Notes: a model not told the origin generated them from the letters alone. A stretch of DNA of 64,000 nt from Plazaster borealis (GCA_021014325.1 CM037462.1:21906135-21970134), one strand, 5' to 3'; positions 34,731-45,808 are shown, counted from the first letter of the stretch. A program made the numbers and translations.

Positions 34731-35096
34731 AGGCATTGTACACGTTTGGTAATTACTCAAAATATATATTAGCATAAAAACTCACTTGGTAACGAGCAGC
34801 GGAGAGCTGTTGATAGTATAAAACATTGTGAGAAACGACTCCCTCTGAAGTAACGTAGATTTTGAAAAAGAGGTAATTTCTCACTCAAATAATAACAACT
34901 TCTTGCAAGAAGTTTTTATTCCTATCTGAAAGCACACAAATTTGTAAAACAAGGGTGTTTTTTCTTTCATCATTTTCTTGCAACTTTGATGACCAATTGA
35001 GCCCAAATTTTCACAGGCTTGTTATTTTATGCATATGTTGGGATACACCAAATGAGAACACTGGTCTTTGACAATTAACAAACGTGTACGATGCCT
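34731..35096 (+). mobile_element. Complete TTAA-flanked MITE
   Basis: The ends AGGCATTGTACACGTTTGGT and ACAAACGTGTACGATGCCT are inverted repeats of about 24 bp, and TTAA flanks both sides (34727-34730 and 35097-35100). A TTAA target duplication is the hallmark of piggyBac-type transposition, so this is probably a non-autonomous piggyBac relative. It is 366 bp and non-coding, and is the reference for copies at 8975, 35925/36410, 38112 and 39911. Confidence 0.85.
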
Positions 35097-35493
35097 TTAA
35101 ACACCTATAATGGATACTGATTGTCATTACACAAAACGGGGCCAGACTATTTTACCCTTTCAGCCTCGATTTCAATTAACGAAAATACCAAGATGGCTGC
35201 ATTTGTTGATTAAAATCTATTGTCTGGAACCATAGGTTCTTTTTTATCAATTGGTTCTACATGTATATATAAAGTAGACAAGCTTGATAAGTACAGAATA
35301 ATCTGGCTTACAGGTTACCATCTAAAATGCCATAGCTTACATGGATGTGACTGGTACTACGACATGCTCAGGAAAGAAATTTGCTGAGCTTTCAGCAATG
35401 ATTTCAGCTTCATCACTATAAGAAATTTTACCCTGGTTTTCTGCAAGATATTCCTTCAACAGTTGGTTGAATTTCTCGTATTATTATTGAATG

Positions 35494-35645
35494 TCATATT
35501 GTCATGAATTCTTCCACAATATAATCTTGCATCCTCCCTTTAAGTTTGCCACTGGTGTATTTTTCCTTTGACAGACTGTATGCGAATACTCCCCTGAAGG
35601 ATCTGATGTGTTCAGTTGGCAGACAGGGCCAGAATGACTGCCTCC
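35494..35645 (-). CDS. Weak terminal-exon candidate
   Basis: On the minus strand an acceptor TTTGTTTCTTTTAG (ending at 35646) is followed by 49 open codons starting RQSFW and ending EEFMTI before TGA. The acceptor is good, but the first two bases must complete a codon begun by an upstream phase-1 exon, and none of the first-exon candidates in this window ends in that phase. I recognise no domain. It may well be chance. Confidence 0.15.
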
Positions 35646-35924
35646 CTAAAAGAAACAAAATCAATAACTGATTGAACGACGACGGAGGGGGTCTGGGGCC
35701 ATGCCGTGAGGCAATGCAACAGAGAAATGCCATGCAATGTGACTGACGTAAGAATCTAGACTATAAAACCCGCTGGAATGGGCGACGGCTTGGGATGGGG
35801 GGGTATTGACATAAAGGTTGGGGTTGGAAGGCAGGAAGATTTACGGTTGTATAGCATGTTGCTTCTTCTTATTTTAAAGGAAATGTCATGATTTAGAACA
35901 TCAAACACAACTGTTCTTTAAAGG

Positions 35925-36085
35925 GAGGGTACATCTTTGGTAATTACTCCAAAAGTTTAATGAGCATAAAAACTTACTTGGTAAGAACATAGAAAAAAGG
36001 CAGGACGCATGACAGCTGTTGATAATGTATAACATTTTGAGAAACAATTCCCTTTAAAGGAATGTTGTATTTTTTGTTTTAAAAT
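35925..36085 (+). mobile_element. TTAA-family MITE, left part
   Basis: It begins AAAGGGAGGGTACATCTTTGGTAA-like sequence and runs to AACAATTCCCTTTAAAGGAA. It is interrupted by the repeat at 36095-36405 and resumes at 36410. Confidence 0.65.
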
Positions 36086-36094
36086 TTGCTTTTT

Positions 36095-36405
36095 TTCCCT
36101 GCTTGGTTCCAAACAGAATACATCCTTAATACTTTTTTCTTGGTCTTCTCATCTTTTGTCATGGATATGGCTATGAGAAGAGAAGAAAAAAAGAACCTGC
36201 ACCGACCGAAGAGGTTAGCTGGTTCTCGATTGAACAAGTGGTAAACAACCTTATTGAACGGTCTAAGGCAAGCCCATTTGGGGATGGACCAATTGGGAAT
36301 GACCAGAGCTGAATTCCACTGAGTGAAGTTGGGAATTGAATACCGAATCCGGCCATCACATCACCAAAGTGTTTTTGTGCTGATTTTGAACAGAACATGT
36401 AATGA
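36095..36405 (+). repeat. 310-bp duplicated segment, copy 1
   Basis: Shared with 39095-39425 in the same orientation: GCTTGGTTCCAAACAGAA, GGATATGGCTATGAGAAGAG, GGTCTAAGGCAAGCCCATTT and GGGGATGGACCAATTGGGAA. Short minus-strand open frames in both copies encode related peptides (one copy has SPNGLALDRSIR, the other IPKWACLRPFKK), but both look decayed. Confidence 0.8.
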
Positions 36406-36409
36406 CCAT

Positions 36410-36752
36410 TAATGACCATAAAGACTTACTTGGTAAGAAGCACTGTAGCTGTTCATAATGTATATTAACATTTTGAGAAACAATTCCTTCAAAGGAATGT
36501 GGTTTTAGAGAGAGGCATTCAAAAACATTTCAAGTTGAGAAATGTTTCCTGCATCAGATTGTGTATTCCAATTACGGATTATTCTTCCTGCGTGGACATT
36601 ACGGCTCCAGATTTTTGGTTAAAACTCAAAAAGGCTACTACCTTTTGAAATTAAATTTTCACAGGTTAGTTTTATAATACATTTATGTAGGATTAAAACA
36701 ATCGAACAGTTTCAAAAACCAAAGGTTGCTTATACTTTCCCTTTAACAATTC
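36410..36752 (+). mobile_element. TTAA-family MITE, right part
   Basis: It begins GACCATAAAGACTTACTTGG, repeats the GAGAAACAATTCC block already seen at 36035, and ends AACCAAAGGTTGCTTATACTTTCCCTTTAA-like. Together with 35925-36085 it looks like one element split by a later insertion that duplicated about 100 bp. Confidence 0.65.
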
Positions 36753-36976
36753 TATTTCAGGTATCATGTACAACCATAAACAATGTGCATGTATTGGAAA
36801 TACTACACATCATTGGAAATTTGTTTTAGGTTTTAAGAGATGCAAATGTCAGAGAGCACAGTAATTTGTTGTGTACATTTCAGGCAATGGAAAAAACAAG
36901 GAATCAAAAACCAAGGACATGTGCCATGTGTAGTATTAAGGGTTAAACAAAACAGATGTCTTGAGTTGAGGATAAG

Positions 36977-37140
36977 GCAAGGAATTACATGGAGGCAACG
37001 GAGGTCATGGCCTGTTACCCATGGTCTTGGCCTTGGTTTCACTTTTCAAAAGTTTCCCATAGACTTTAAGATTTTCCAATGTAAGTGCCCTTTGCAAAAT
37101 GAAAATGGCCTTGCCCTCTCAAAGATGAGATTCCAGGCCT
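36977..37140 (+). mobile_element. AGGCCTGGAATT-family MITE
   Basis: It begins GCAAGGAATTACATGGAGGC and ends GATGAGATTCCAGGCCT, with the shared TTTCCCATAGACTTTAAGAT core. Confidence 0.8.
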
Positions 37141-37287
37141 GAAGGATATGAAAGCACCTTATCATGTATGTAGATAGGTTTATGGATGTACATGCTCTTG
37201 AACATAGATTACTATCATTTTGTTTTGCCTCCATTCAACTGAAATGTAACAAAATCGAGGCTGGAAGAATACATAGTCTTTTGCTCA

Positions 37288-37469
37288 TAGTGTTAGCCAA
37301 AGGGGTGTCTAGGTGTCTTTTGGACACCCTGTTTTAAATTTGGACACCCTGTTTTTTTTTGCCATTTACTTGTAAACGTTTTGAATGTAAGTGAACAATT
37401 TGGACACCCTTTTTAAATTACAAGCAAATTTGGACACCCTTTGGACCAAAAACCTGGCTAAAACCTTGC
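37288..37469 (+). mobile_element. GTGTTAGCC-family MITE
   Basis: It begins AGTGTTAGCCAAAGGGGTGT and ends CTGGCTAAAACCTTGC. TTTGGACACCCT occurs four times inside. It is the inverse of 26497-26674. Confidence 0.8.
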
Positions 37470-37639
37470 TGGTGTTTCCTTTGCACATACTCGACAATTA
37501 GAAACTACTATGTGTTTTTGTCAATACCAGATACCTGACAGGAAACTTTATTATCATTGGATTGATTCTTCACAAAAACGAGAGATATTAAGGACTGATC
37601 CATGAATAGTTTGAAACAGGAAAAGGGGAAGTACACTGA

Positions 37640-37945
37640 ATGTCAGTGCACTGGCATGACTGGACTCTGAAGTTCTTGTGTTGCCAGAGTGTGGATTTGG
37701 GCCTCAGCAGTGGCATTTTTAGTCCTTGAGCAAGACACTTAACCATAATTACTTTGACATTCAGATGGAACATAAAGCCTATATTCCATGTATTGTGTAA
37801 TGCACGTAAAAGAACCCCACACACTTTTAAAAGAGAAGGGGGATTGCCCCGGTGTTTCTGGCATGGTCTGGAAGCAATGTGTGCCACCTCACCTTGCATC
37901 CCTTTCAAGGTGTTGCATTATGGTTGCTACACCTCAAAAATAATT
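37640..37945 (+). repeat. SINE family A, diverged
   Basis: The order of blocks is kept: AGCAAGACACTTAACCATAA, TTCAGATGGAACATAAAGCC, GTAAAAGAACCCCACAC and CCCCGGTGTTTCTGG. The tRNA-like head is strongly decayed. Confidence 0.7.
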
Positions 37946-38111
37946 CTTACCAACAGGCTCCACCTCCTATGATAATTTGAAGCTAGGAGTGTCACATATG
38001 ACAGACATGGCGCATAATGAATGAACATTTATATCCAACAATTTTGCAGCGCAAAATATTTTGACTAAACATGTTTTGAGCACACTGAATGCTAGTATTT
38101 ACAAGGAGGAT

Positions 38112-38473
38112 AGGCCCTATACCTTTGGTAATTACTCCAAAAATTAATGACCATAAAAACTAACATGGTTTAAGAAGCACTGCTGATAATTTTGAGAAGC
38201 GATTCCCTTCAGAGGAATGTGGTTTTAGAGAGAAGGATTAAATAAACATTTCAATCTGAGAAACATTTCTGCATGAAACGTCTCAGATTGTGTATTCCAA
38301 TCACGGATTATTATTCCTTTGTGGACATAACCGCTCCAGATTTTTGGCAATATCTCAAAACCACTACCACCTTTTGAAATGAAATTGTCACAGGTTTTTT
38401 TTATTGTATAGATCTACATATAGGATTAAGACAATCAAACGGTTTCAAAGACCAAAGGTATACTTTGCCTTTA
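38112..38473 (+). mobile_element. TTAA-family MITE
   Basis: It begins with TACCTTTGGTAATTACTCC and ends GACCAAAGGTATACTTTGCC. The internal arms CAATCTGAGAAACATTTCTG and GAAACGTCTCAGATTG form a secondary inverted repeat. It is non-coding. Confidence 0.75.
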
Positions 38474-39094
38474 TTGGCAAATAATGAATTTTGAGTCGCA
38501 ACTGATAGCCTATGCGTAGACATAAGGAAAATTATTCATTGTACACCATTAATATTACGTGTCTTCAGAGACCAACAGTGCTTTTTACAAACCATCAATG
38601 TTTTTTCAGATTGATCTAAGGATGTGCATGTACTTCCGTAACAGTGCTTGTTACTTAACTCCAGGCAAACGACACCATCTCGGAGCAAAGGATAACATTT
38701 CACTCAGCTTAAACGCCGGTTCATATCGAAAGGAACGAGGGAAAGTTTTTTCCGCAGACAAATCACCGGGCATGACATTTGCAACATGCATCCATGAAGC
38801 GGTGCGTGGGCCGTGGAATGTTTACACAGAGAAGAATTTTTCAATTTCACTTTTGAGAGGTGAAATTAACGGCAGACTTAACTTGGTAGAGTAAAATGCC
38901 ACAATTTCTTTTCCTTTTTTTGCAATTCATTAAAATTCATAGAATGAAGCTAGGTTTTTTCAAACAGCCACATGATGTTACATGTCAAAGACAATTAAAA
39001 AAAATTCAAAAGTTGACGAACGCTCAAAAAATCATAACAACCATGTAGGGAGTTTTAGCAGAAACTGGGTTCTTTTTTTGTGTGAAACTTTGCT
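38474..39094. other. Gene-free stretch
   Basis: A 111-codon plus-strand open frame at 38559 has no domain, acceptor or composition signal and is not called. Nothing else is recognised. Confidence 0.35.
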
Positions 39095-39425
39095 TTACTC
39101 CCCGCTTGGTTCCAAACAGAACATATCCTTCATACTTTTTTCTTCGTCTTCTCATCTTTTGTAATGGATATGGCTATGAGAAGAGGAAAAAAACAAAAAA
39201 ACCTTCAATGACCGCAGAGGTTCTTGTTCTCGATTGAACAAGTCATAAACAACCTTCTTGAACGGTCTAAGGCAAGCCCATTTGGGGATGGACCAATTGG
39301 GAATGACCAGAGCTGTATTCCCAGTATAATTGGGAATTGAATACACGCATCCGGCAATCATATCACCAAAAGTGTTTTTGACTTCAATTTTGTTTGTGCT
39401 GATTTTGAATAGAAGGTGCAATTCA
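39095..39425 (+). repeat. 310-bp duplicated segment, copy 2
   Basis: Direct copy of 36095-36405, 3 kb downstream, with small indels. It is not embedded in a TTAA-family element here, which shows it is a separate repeat. Confidence 0.8.
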
Positions 39426-39489
39426 CATCCCTTAGCTGAGAAATTACATCTATTACTTCTGTATCACGCCATCTGGACCAGCACAGCCG

Positions 39490-39685
39490 CTGAGCACACT
39501 TGTACACAAATTTGCTTTGGGAAACAGAGGGTACCAGCCAAAATGGCTTGTAATGCACAGTATTTTTGGCTGGTTGACCAGTACAGCTAAGCGCACAAAC
39601 AAATTTACTTAGGAGACATAGGTTACCAGCCAAAATGGCATATAGTGCACAGTATTTTTGGCAGGTTACCAACAAGTGTTTACTC
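39490..39685 (+). repeat. Tandem pair of GGGCCC-MITE internal blocks
   Basis: GGTACCAGCCAAAATGGCTT (39530) and GGTTACCAGCCAAAATGGCA (39622) each lead into TGCACAGTATTTTTGGC, so an internal block of the GGGCCC family is tandemly repeated about 92 bp apart. Confidence 0.55.
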
Positions 39686-39910
39686 GGCAATTGAACGTGA
39701 CAGTTCTTTGAGTTTACAACTGGAGGTCGAAGTCCAATCCACAAATCAATGCCTTCTTTCCAAACCGTTTCAATGGTTTTTCCTAATAAGCATTTGTACA
39801 TATTTTTCTGTATTTAGGCTTACACTTTATATTTCAGTTAAAACAAAGTTTCTTTACATTGTATTTAGTTCCCCTCACCATTGTCACTCAAAAACCTTTT
39901 TAAAAATTAA

Positions 39911-40243
39911 AGGCAGGGCACTTTGGGTGCCCCAACATGCATAAAATAACAAACCTGTGAAAATTTTGCCTCAATTGGTCATCGAAGTTGCAAGAAAATA
40001 ATGAAAGGAAAAAACACCCTTGTTGCATAGAATTGTGTGCTTTCAGATGCCTGAGAAAGGCTTCTTCTGCCTGAAGCCTTTCTCAGATTTAAATTTTTTG
40101 GTGAAAAATTACCTCTTTCTCCAAAACTACATTACTTCAAAGGGGTTGTTTCTAACAATGTTTTATATCAACAGCTCTCCAGTACTTTATACCAAGTAAG
40201 TTGTTATGGTTATAAACTTACTAAGTACAGTACACCCTGCCTA
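39911..40243 (-). mobile_element. TTAA-family MITE
   Basis: TTAA precedes AGGCAGGGCAC at 39907. The inside reads in the opposite direction to 34731 (AACCTGTGAAAATTTT, GGTCATCGAAGTTGCAAG, AATTACCTCTTTCTCCAAAA). The right TTAA is lost. A GAGAAAGGCTTCTTCTGCCT hairpin is internal. Confidence 0.78.
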
Positions 40244-42050
40244 TACAATAACAGAATTATTTTTATCCCAAAAATTGTTTTGGGGCTCTATTACAAGTTT
40301 GAACTTAAACGGCAAACTTTTGTGAACCAAGTGTTTGTAGAGTCACAATTTTGCGCTCTAAGGTAGCCATGACAAGCTTAAAATTACTTCAATTTACAAT
40401 ACAAGTAATGAATAAGTTATTTTTCCCATTTCCAATCAAAAGTTACTTCAGTTAAAAAAAGAACAGTAAAGAAAATTATCAGAATTGGGGCTCTATTTAC
40501 ACAAAATAAGTCTGTTCGAAAAAGTCACATCTGGCTGCTATTTTGTTTTAGAACAAACAAGAACAGATCTTCTTTTATTTGTCTCGAATCAACCCTTACC
40601 ATCAAAGATAATCACATTTTCTTTCTTCACAGATGGAAAAAAATATCTATAAATATACAACAGACTCCAGAGATGTGGAATTCAACATGCCAGTCAAAAA
40701 AAAGGGTTTCTCTGTAACCATAAAAAACGTCCAATCACAAATGCAAGGGTCTTGGGACCACCTAATGGACTGACAGCCGTGCTATACCTGAACGAAGACT
40801 CTACACCCTAGAGGCTAAAAACACATTAAAATCTTCTCGATTTCAGGCTTCTTCTTTTGCCTTGCTTCATCTTGTGGCTTGGCGACGCAGGGCTTTCCTG
40901 CGCCAAAAAAAAGGCCAATAACATCAAATAGTAAACTGCAGCACTATTATCAGAATGAAACTACAACTACACGTCGTCTATCCCTGCCTTCGGCACTTCC
41001 GTGCTCTACAACTAATTTCACTGAAATGTTATGAAGGGGTGCTTGTTACTGTATTAAAAATACGAACCACAATGAAAAATCGACACAGGGTTTCCCCACA
41101 GTCCTGGCACTTCATGGGCAGAATTGCATCCATGCCCTTGGTCATTGCCTTGGTGCCCTTTGTAATATCCAGTATTAAACAGTAGAAACATTCGTTTCCC
41201 TCAAAAGGGTTGTCCTTTAGTAAACTAGTAAAACCCTTTAATAAACTGACTTGCTCTCACAGGAACTAGGGACATATATCAGAGACTATATGACTGAATT
41301 TCTGGCCAGCACTTACTCAAAATTGCAGCTGTCACATGAAAGTCTCTCTAATTTTTCCCCCAAATGCAGTCTAGATAATGAAACAAAACTAATAAATTTC
41401 CTAGAAAATTTATCAACATAAAGCTTTCATATTCATAATTCTTAGGAAGAAACAAAAGATTAGAAGTTTGCAGGAAAACATTTCAAAAGGAACTTGTGAA
41501 CCTTCAGCTTTCATGACAGTGATTGGAGAAAAACAAATTGCAGATCAAAAGTACATGTACCGGTACGTGAACAAACAACTTTGGAATCAATTTGCAGCTT
41601 GCAAGTTGCAGTGTGTTAATAAAAATACTTCTTAATACAAAATCAGTTCTTGTTTTTTCCTAGATGACAGCTCTTCCCCAGGGCTTGCTGTGACAGACAA
41701 TACGTTACCCTGGAATCCTGGATCTCCCTTTGGTCTAGAGGATAACAATTTCCAGAGTGTTTTGTTTCAGACAGATTTGAAAAACTAGAAGGGTTTGGAC
41801 AACTCTGATTCCCTTGAAGGCAACTTATTTCAAGAGTTGATGAAAGAAGAGCTATGCCAAATAAAAATCCTTAAATCATGACAAATTCTTAACAGAAATC
41901 ACAGGCTTGTCCTACAATGAGGATTTTTCCCAGACCAATTTCCCGCACAATTCTAATTTAATTTCTTCTGGTTACACATCATGTGATTTACATTTCTCAT
42001 CAGCTTAGCGATAACCTCTTTACAGTTTCACGCAAGATCAACAGACTTAC
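40244..42050. other. Mostly gene-free stretch
   Basis: 41100-41163 is a fragment of the AGGCCTGGAATT family (CCTTGGTCATTGCCTTGGTG). A short hairpin CGCAGGGCTTTCCTGCG is at about 40885. One weak plus-strand exon candidate is listed separately. Confidence 0.4.
41664..41788 (+). CDS. Weak plus-strand terminal-exon candidate
   Basis: The acceptor TTGTTTTTTCCTAG (to 41663) is followed by 40 open codons (DSSSPGLAVTDNTLPWNPGS at the start, ending QTDLKN) and a stop. Composition looks protein-like, but the strand is opposite to the other exon candidates, there is no partner exon, and two bases must be contributed by an upstream exon. It may be a decayed element or chance. Confidence 0.18.
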
Positions 42051-42122
42051 CTTTTCTTCGACAGATCTATCGGGGGTTTTCTTCCCAAGCCCAAGTGCCT
42101 TCCGAATTCTAAACAAAGACAT
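42051..42122 (-). CDS. Short candidate first coding exon
   Basis: The minus strand has ATG at 42122 in good context (GGAAGATGT), 24 codons reading MSLFRIRKALGLGKKTPDRS then VEEK, and a consensus donor GTAAGT at 42050-42045. An in-frame TGA lies about 20 codons upstream. It ends in phase 0. The peptide is a basic amphipathic N-terminus of the kind found in alternative first exons of membrane- or cytoskeleton-associated scaffold proteins, but I do not recognise the gene. It lies 5 kb from the exon at 47098, which has the same strand and phase, so the two may be alternative starts of one gene. Confidence 0.4.
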
Positions 42123-43420
42123 CTTCCTTTGGGAATGGAAGTTATGACAATGTGTACAGATGATCTGTCAGAAACTCTTCAAAAAGTTGTTGTCATGATG
42201 CGGCTGTGGTGTTAGTGCTGACATTTCAGTGGTGTACATTTAGACCTGACATGTTTCAGGTTTCGGTGGCAGCATGCCGGATCGCACAGGGATCAACTTC
42301 TCTCAAAGTCAAAGACGATAAGTCTGATTTGTTAGACTCCCACAACAAGAGTATCCGTATAGTTAAAAAGTCGATCAAAAAGGACTGGATTTTTTTTTAA
42401 AGTGAACTAGTTTGTATAAAAAACCGGAACTCATGAATAAAACTTGGATAAGTCTTGAACAAAGAATATGGGCAACACACTTTAACAAACACAGATTTCA
42501 CTTATACTAATGGCTGCACACTCGACTGTTACACAGGTGCCATCTTTCCCAGGTACATGCACCTTGTACAAAAATAGTGAATTGACTTCCTGGAACTTTC
42601 ATCCAAAAATAAACCAGGATTTAAATCACTTTCCAAAGGACGATTTAATCCCCCAAAAGATTGTAGATTGGAAAAACTGTAGTTTCGTTCACACTTATCA
42701 TAAACAATTACTACTTAGACTGCTCTGGAGACAATAAGAGGTACATTAGTGGAACACTGGTCCAATTATTCAATATTTGAGGTTCAAATCCCACTTCAGA
42801 CAACCTTTGATTCAAACAGTCCCCTCAAATTTCTGTAACTTTTACCAAGGTCACTGCGGAAACTATGTCACTGAAAGAGACCAGTAGGAGGTCGATAACA
42901 AGTTTGTTAATGGTCAAACCTTCGGCTTTTCCTGTTCAAGCTTGCTCAATAAAATCAAGCCAAAAAGAAAAATGTGTTAGGACCTTGACAGTGTGATAGG
43001 ATTCAAGCAAACACAAGAGAAGTCAAAAATAACACCTGTTCTTCAGGGGGGGTCCTTAATTCAGAATGCTTTCAGTATTTTTCCTCAACACCATGTGATA
43101 ACTTGAAAGTGTTGTTCAACGCGTGGCTGCCTCGTAGGCCTATATATCCACAAACATCCATGTACATTTACGATCACAAACACCACAGTGCACAAATTCA
43201 TCATGCCAAGAGTCGCTTTTCCGCCATGTCAGGATGTCCCCTTTGAGGGCAGCTGGCAGAACAATAGACTTCTCTCGTTTAATCCATTAAAGACATCCAA
43301 GAAACAAGGGCCGTTTGATTCGTCGGAAAGACTTCCACAGTGATCAAGTGAATTCTTCTCCAAGTTCAAGTCACCAAGAAAACATAAATCTCTAAGGATC
43401 TCCGTCTCGACAATTCTTAC
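42123..43420. other. Possible upstream region of the 42-kb exon
   Basis: Few repeats are visible. No TATA box or clear promoter is seen. A short AT-rich TTTTTTTTAAAG tract is at 42390. Confidence 0.3.
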
Positions 43421-43485
43421 CATAGTGGTCGACCCTACCACTTGTCGGCCACATTTCACACTAAACACATCGTTCCCGCTCCAGA
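43421..43485 (-). CDS. Weak 65-nt internal-exon candidate
   Basis: The minus strand shows an acceptor TTTTTTTCCCTCTAATAG, then 65 bases open in one frame (WSGNDVFSVKCGRQVVGSTT then M), then the donor GTAAGAA. It requires two bases from an upstream phase-1 exon and ends in phase 0. Flanking sequence is CpG-richer than average. It could instead be a non-coding 5' exon ending in ATG. Confidence 0.22.
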
Positions 43486-43964
43486 CTATTAGAGGGAAAA
43501 AAAAACCCACTGTAATGAATAAATTAAATAATACACCAAACTTCCTGCTCTATATCCCTTGGGGTTCGTACAGTCATTTTTTTTTTTATGACTAAACCGA
43601 TAAGAAACCAAAGACAAAAAGAAAGTGACAATAACATCAACACCACCATATTGACCTCTCTGTCAAGGTCAAATGTAACAGAAGAGGAACAAAATCAAGG
43701 GAAGGTGGTACACATTAAAGGAACAGATTGTCAAGTAATGCCTAAAATGTTTTAAGGCATTTCAGAAGCCAAGTGATTCAGGTTTTTGTGAGTCTATGTG
43801 TCAAGAACAAGAAGCAACATTACATTACTGTTCTATTGTACATTAAGTTTTTTAAGGGCCTTCAACTAAAGCACAGATGTCCTGACTTCATGGAGAGCTA
43901 CTGTACTGTACTGTGAAAACAACTGCACTTTAAAAGAAACAAAACTAATGTTATTATGTGGTTT

Positions 43965-44120
43965 TAGTTTTACCCATAAGCACTGTATACTCAATACTTT
44001 CCCGTGAAAGTCCTGTGAAAAAAAATCCAGTAGGCATATTACTCAGTTGGGATTTGAACCCACGACTTTTGCCATTCTAGAGCAGATGTCTTACCACTAG
44101 ACCACCTACATGTAGACTGC
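43965..44120 (-). repeat. SINE family B copy
   Basis: The minus strand has an A box (GTGGTCTAGTGGTAAGACA), a B box (GGGTTCAAATCCCAACTG), then GTAATATGCCTACTGG and GAGTATACAGTGCTTATGGG. The tRNA-like head is well preserved. Confidence 0.75.
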
Positions 44121-44224
44121 CCAGTAGCTACAGGCAGTTCGAAACCCTGTTTAGCACTGGGTATCGCACTAATTTAATAGTTAAATTTGAATCAGGGAAA
44201 AAGCTTACATATGTATATATTTTT

Positions 44225-44400
44225 TTATTACATACACCGATGTGTGTAAAACACTGTACACTCGGTACTTTCCAGAGTCCTATGAAAAAAATCCACTAGG
44301 CATCATGTGTACATTTACCACAGTCTAGTGATTACACACATTGGTGCATGGGTAGAACCAAATAATATTTTTTATCCACGATGCAAATTTAACATACTAG
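44225..44400. repeat. SINE family B fragment
   Basis: Pieces of the family B body (CACTCGGTACTTTCCAGAGT, ATCCACTAGGCAT) and tail (TTTTTTATCCACGATGCAAA) without the promoter boxes. Confidence 0.55.
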
Positions 44401-44456
44401 TTGCTGTACCCGCTGCTAAAATAGGAATTTGATTGAACTTACCTCTAGAGCTTCTG

Positions 44457-44625
44457 TGCAATCTAGGTGGTCTATATACACTGAGAATGGCAAAGGGAGT
44501 GGGTTCGAATCCAACCTGAGTAATATGCCTGTGGATTGTTTTCACAGGACTGGGGGACAGTACTGAGTATACAGTGCTTTACACACATCAGTGAATGGAT
44601 AAAACCTTTTTTTTTTTTTTTTTTA
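44457..44625 (+). repeat. SINE family B copy, plus strand
   Basis: CTAGGTGGTCTATATACACT (decayed A box), GGGTTCGAATCCAACCTG (B box), GTAATATGCCTGTGG and CACACATCAGTGAATGG, then a run of T. It is oriented opposite to the copy 0.4 kb upstream. Confidence 0.7.
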
Positions 44626-44639
44626 AATCACAGTTGTTT

Positions 44640-44800
44640 TTAAAGAACAGTACAGCAGCAGGTTGATTTTTGCATACATGTAGGACTCGGGGGAAAGTAC
44701 TGAAGTACATGTACATACAGCGCTTTACACACATCGGTGTAGGGGTAAAAACAAATAATTTCTTTACCCCGATGCAAATTTAACGTATGAGGACTGTGTT
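44640..44800 (+). repeat. SINE family B tail fragment
   Basis: AGCGCTTTACACACATCGGT, then GGGTAAAAACAAATAATTTC and CCCCGATGCAAATTTAACG: the 3' part of the family B body without its promoter. Confidence 0.6.
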
Positions 44801-45646
44801 CTAAAATATCATGGTACTCCCCACACATGTACTCAACAAGCTACCATACTAACCTAATACGCACAAATTTCAAACCCATGGCATTAATATGATTGACGAT
44901 ATGGGAATTGAAAAGAAAAGAATTTCAATGCTAATTTTAATTATTTATTATGTCAATCATTAAACATTTCATATAACTAACTCTTAAAAATGCTCCTGAC
45001 AGGTTGCACACAAGTTAACATACATTGTGTTGATCGTAACCACACCACCTCATCTCAAATCAATCCAATATACACTTCAAAACATCAAAACATGAAAACA
45101 CATTTTTCTGTTTTGAGGATGCAGGAAGTGCACGTTGCTCAATAAAGAATAAATGATTGGCATGAAACAATGCATCGTCATTGTCTAGAAGCGCTACAAT
45201 ACATACAATCTAATATCAACTTAAATTAACTGCCTGTTAGTGAAAAAACGAAACCACAGCCTTGTGAGTAATTTGCTATCTATTGATTACATGTGCCGAT
45301 GATATACAGGAATTTGCACTTGCTGGAGGCAGTGGGAGTGTATAGTGCGGACAGGTGTTCTGGTCAATGTGTACATTAATTTCTACACAGATTTGGCAGA
45401 TAGATTTAATCTGTTGTAAGAGCAGTCAAAAGTTGTTTTTCTTTTTTTTTCTCTTTCGCCCTGCAGACTTTGAAATTGTCCACTCCGGAAGTTGTTGAAA
45501 TTGATTAAAGGTGATGTATGTAGTGCAGTTGTCCATATAATGATCATTTTGTTGCTGTCAATTCTAACCTTTGACCTTCGACCTACTTGTGGCTAAAAAC
45601 CATCGAAGGAAAGGCGGTCTGAACAATCCCCTAAAGGTCACGTGTA
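44801..45646. other. Gene-free stretch
   Basis: AT-rich, with no recognisable exon or element. Confidence 0.4.
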
Positions 45647-45808
45647 CAGGCCTGCTACTTCATGGAGGCAAGGGAGGCAATTGCCTCCATGCACCTGGTC
45701 ACTGCCTTGGTGCCCCTTGAAATTTTCAAGTACAACCCTCACACGGGTGTTCCCTCTACCAGGAAAACTGCCTCGCCCTTTAAAAGGAACAAAGTATCAG
45801 ACCCAGGC
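45647..45808 (+). mobile_element. AGGCCTGGAATT-family MITE, subfamily 2
   Basis: It begins CAGGCCTGCTACTTCATGGA, contains GGTCACTGCCTTGGTGCCCC and ends CAGACCCAGGCC. The core differs from the 22741-type copies, so it forms a subfamily with 46622-46787. Confidence 0.75.

Noticed and set aside
38559..38894. 111-codon plus-strand open frame
   Set aside because: No recognisable domain, no acceptor upstream, and composition like the flanking non-coding DNA.
44036..44111. Minus-strand tRNA gene
   Set aside because: The A and B boxes are present, but the acceptor stem does not pair and the same sequence recurs with a fixed non-tRNA body, so it is a SINE head.
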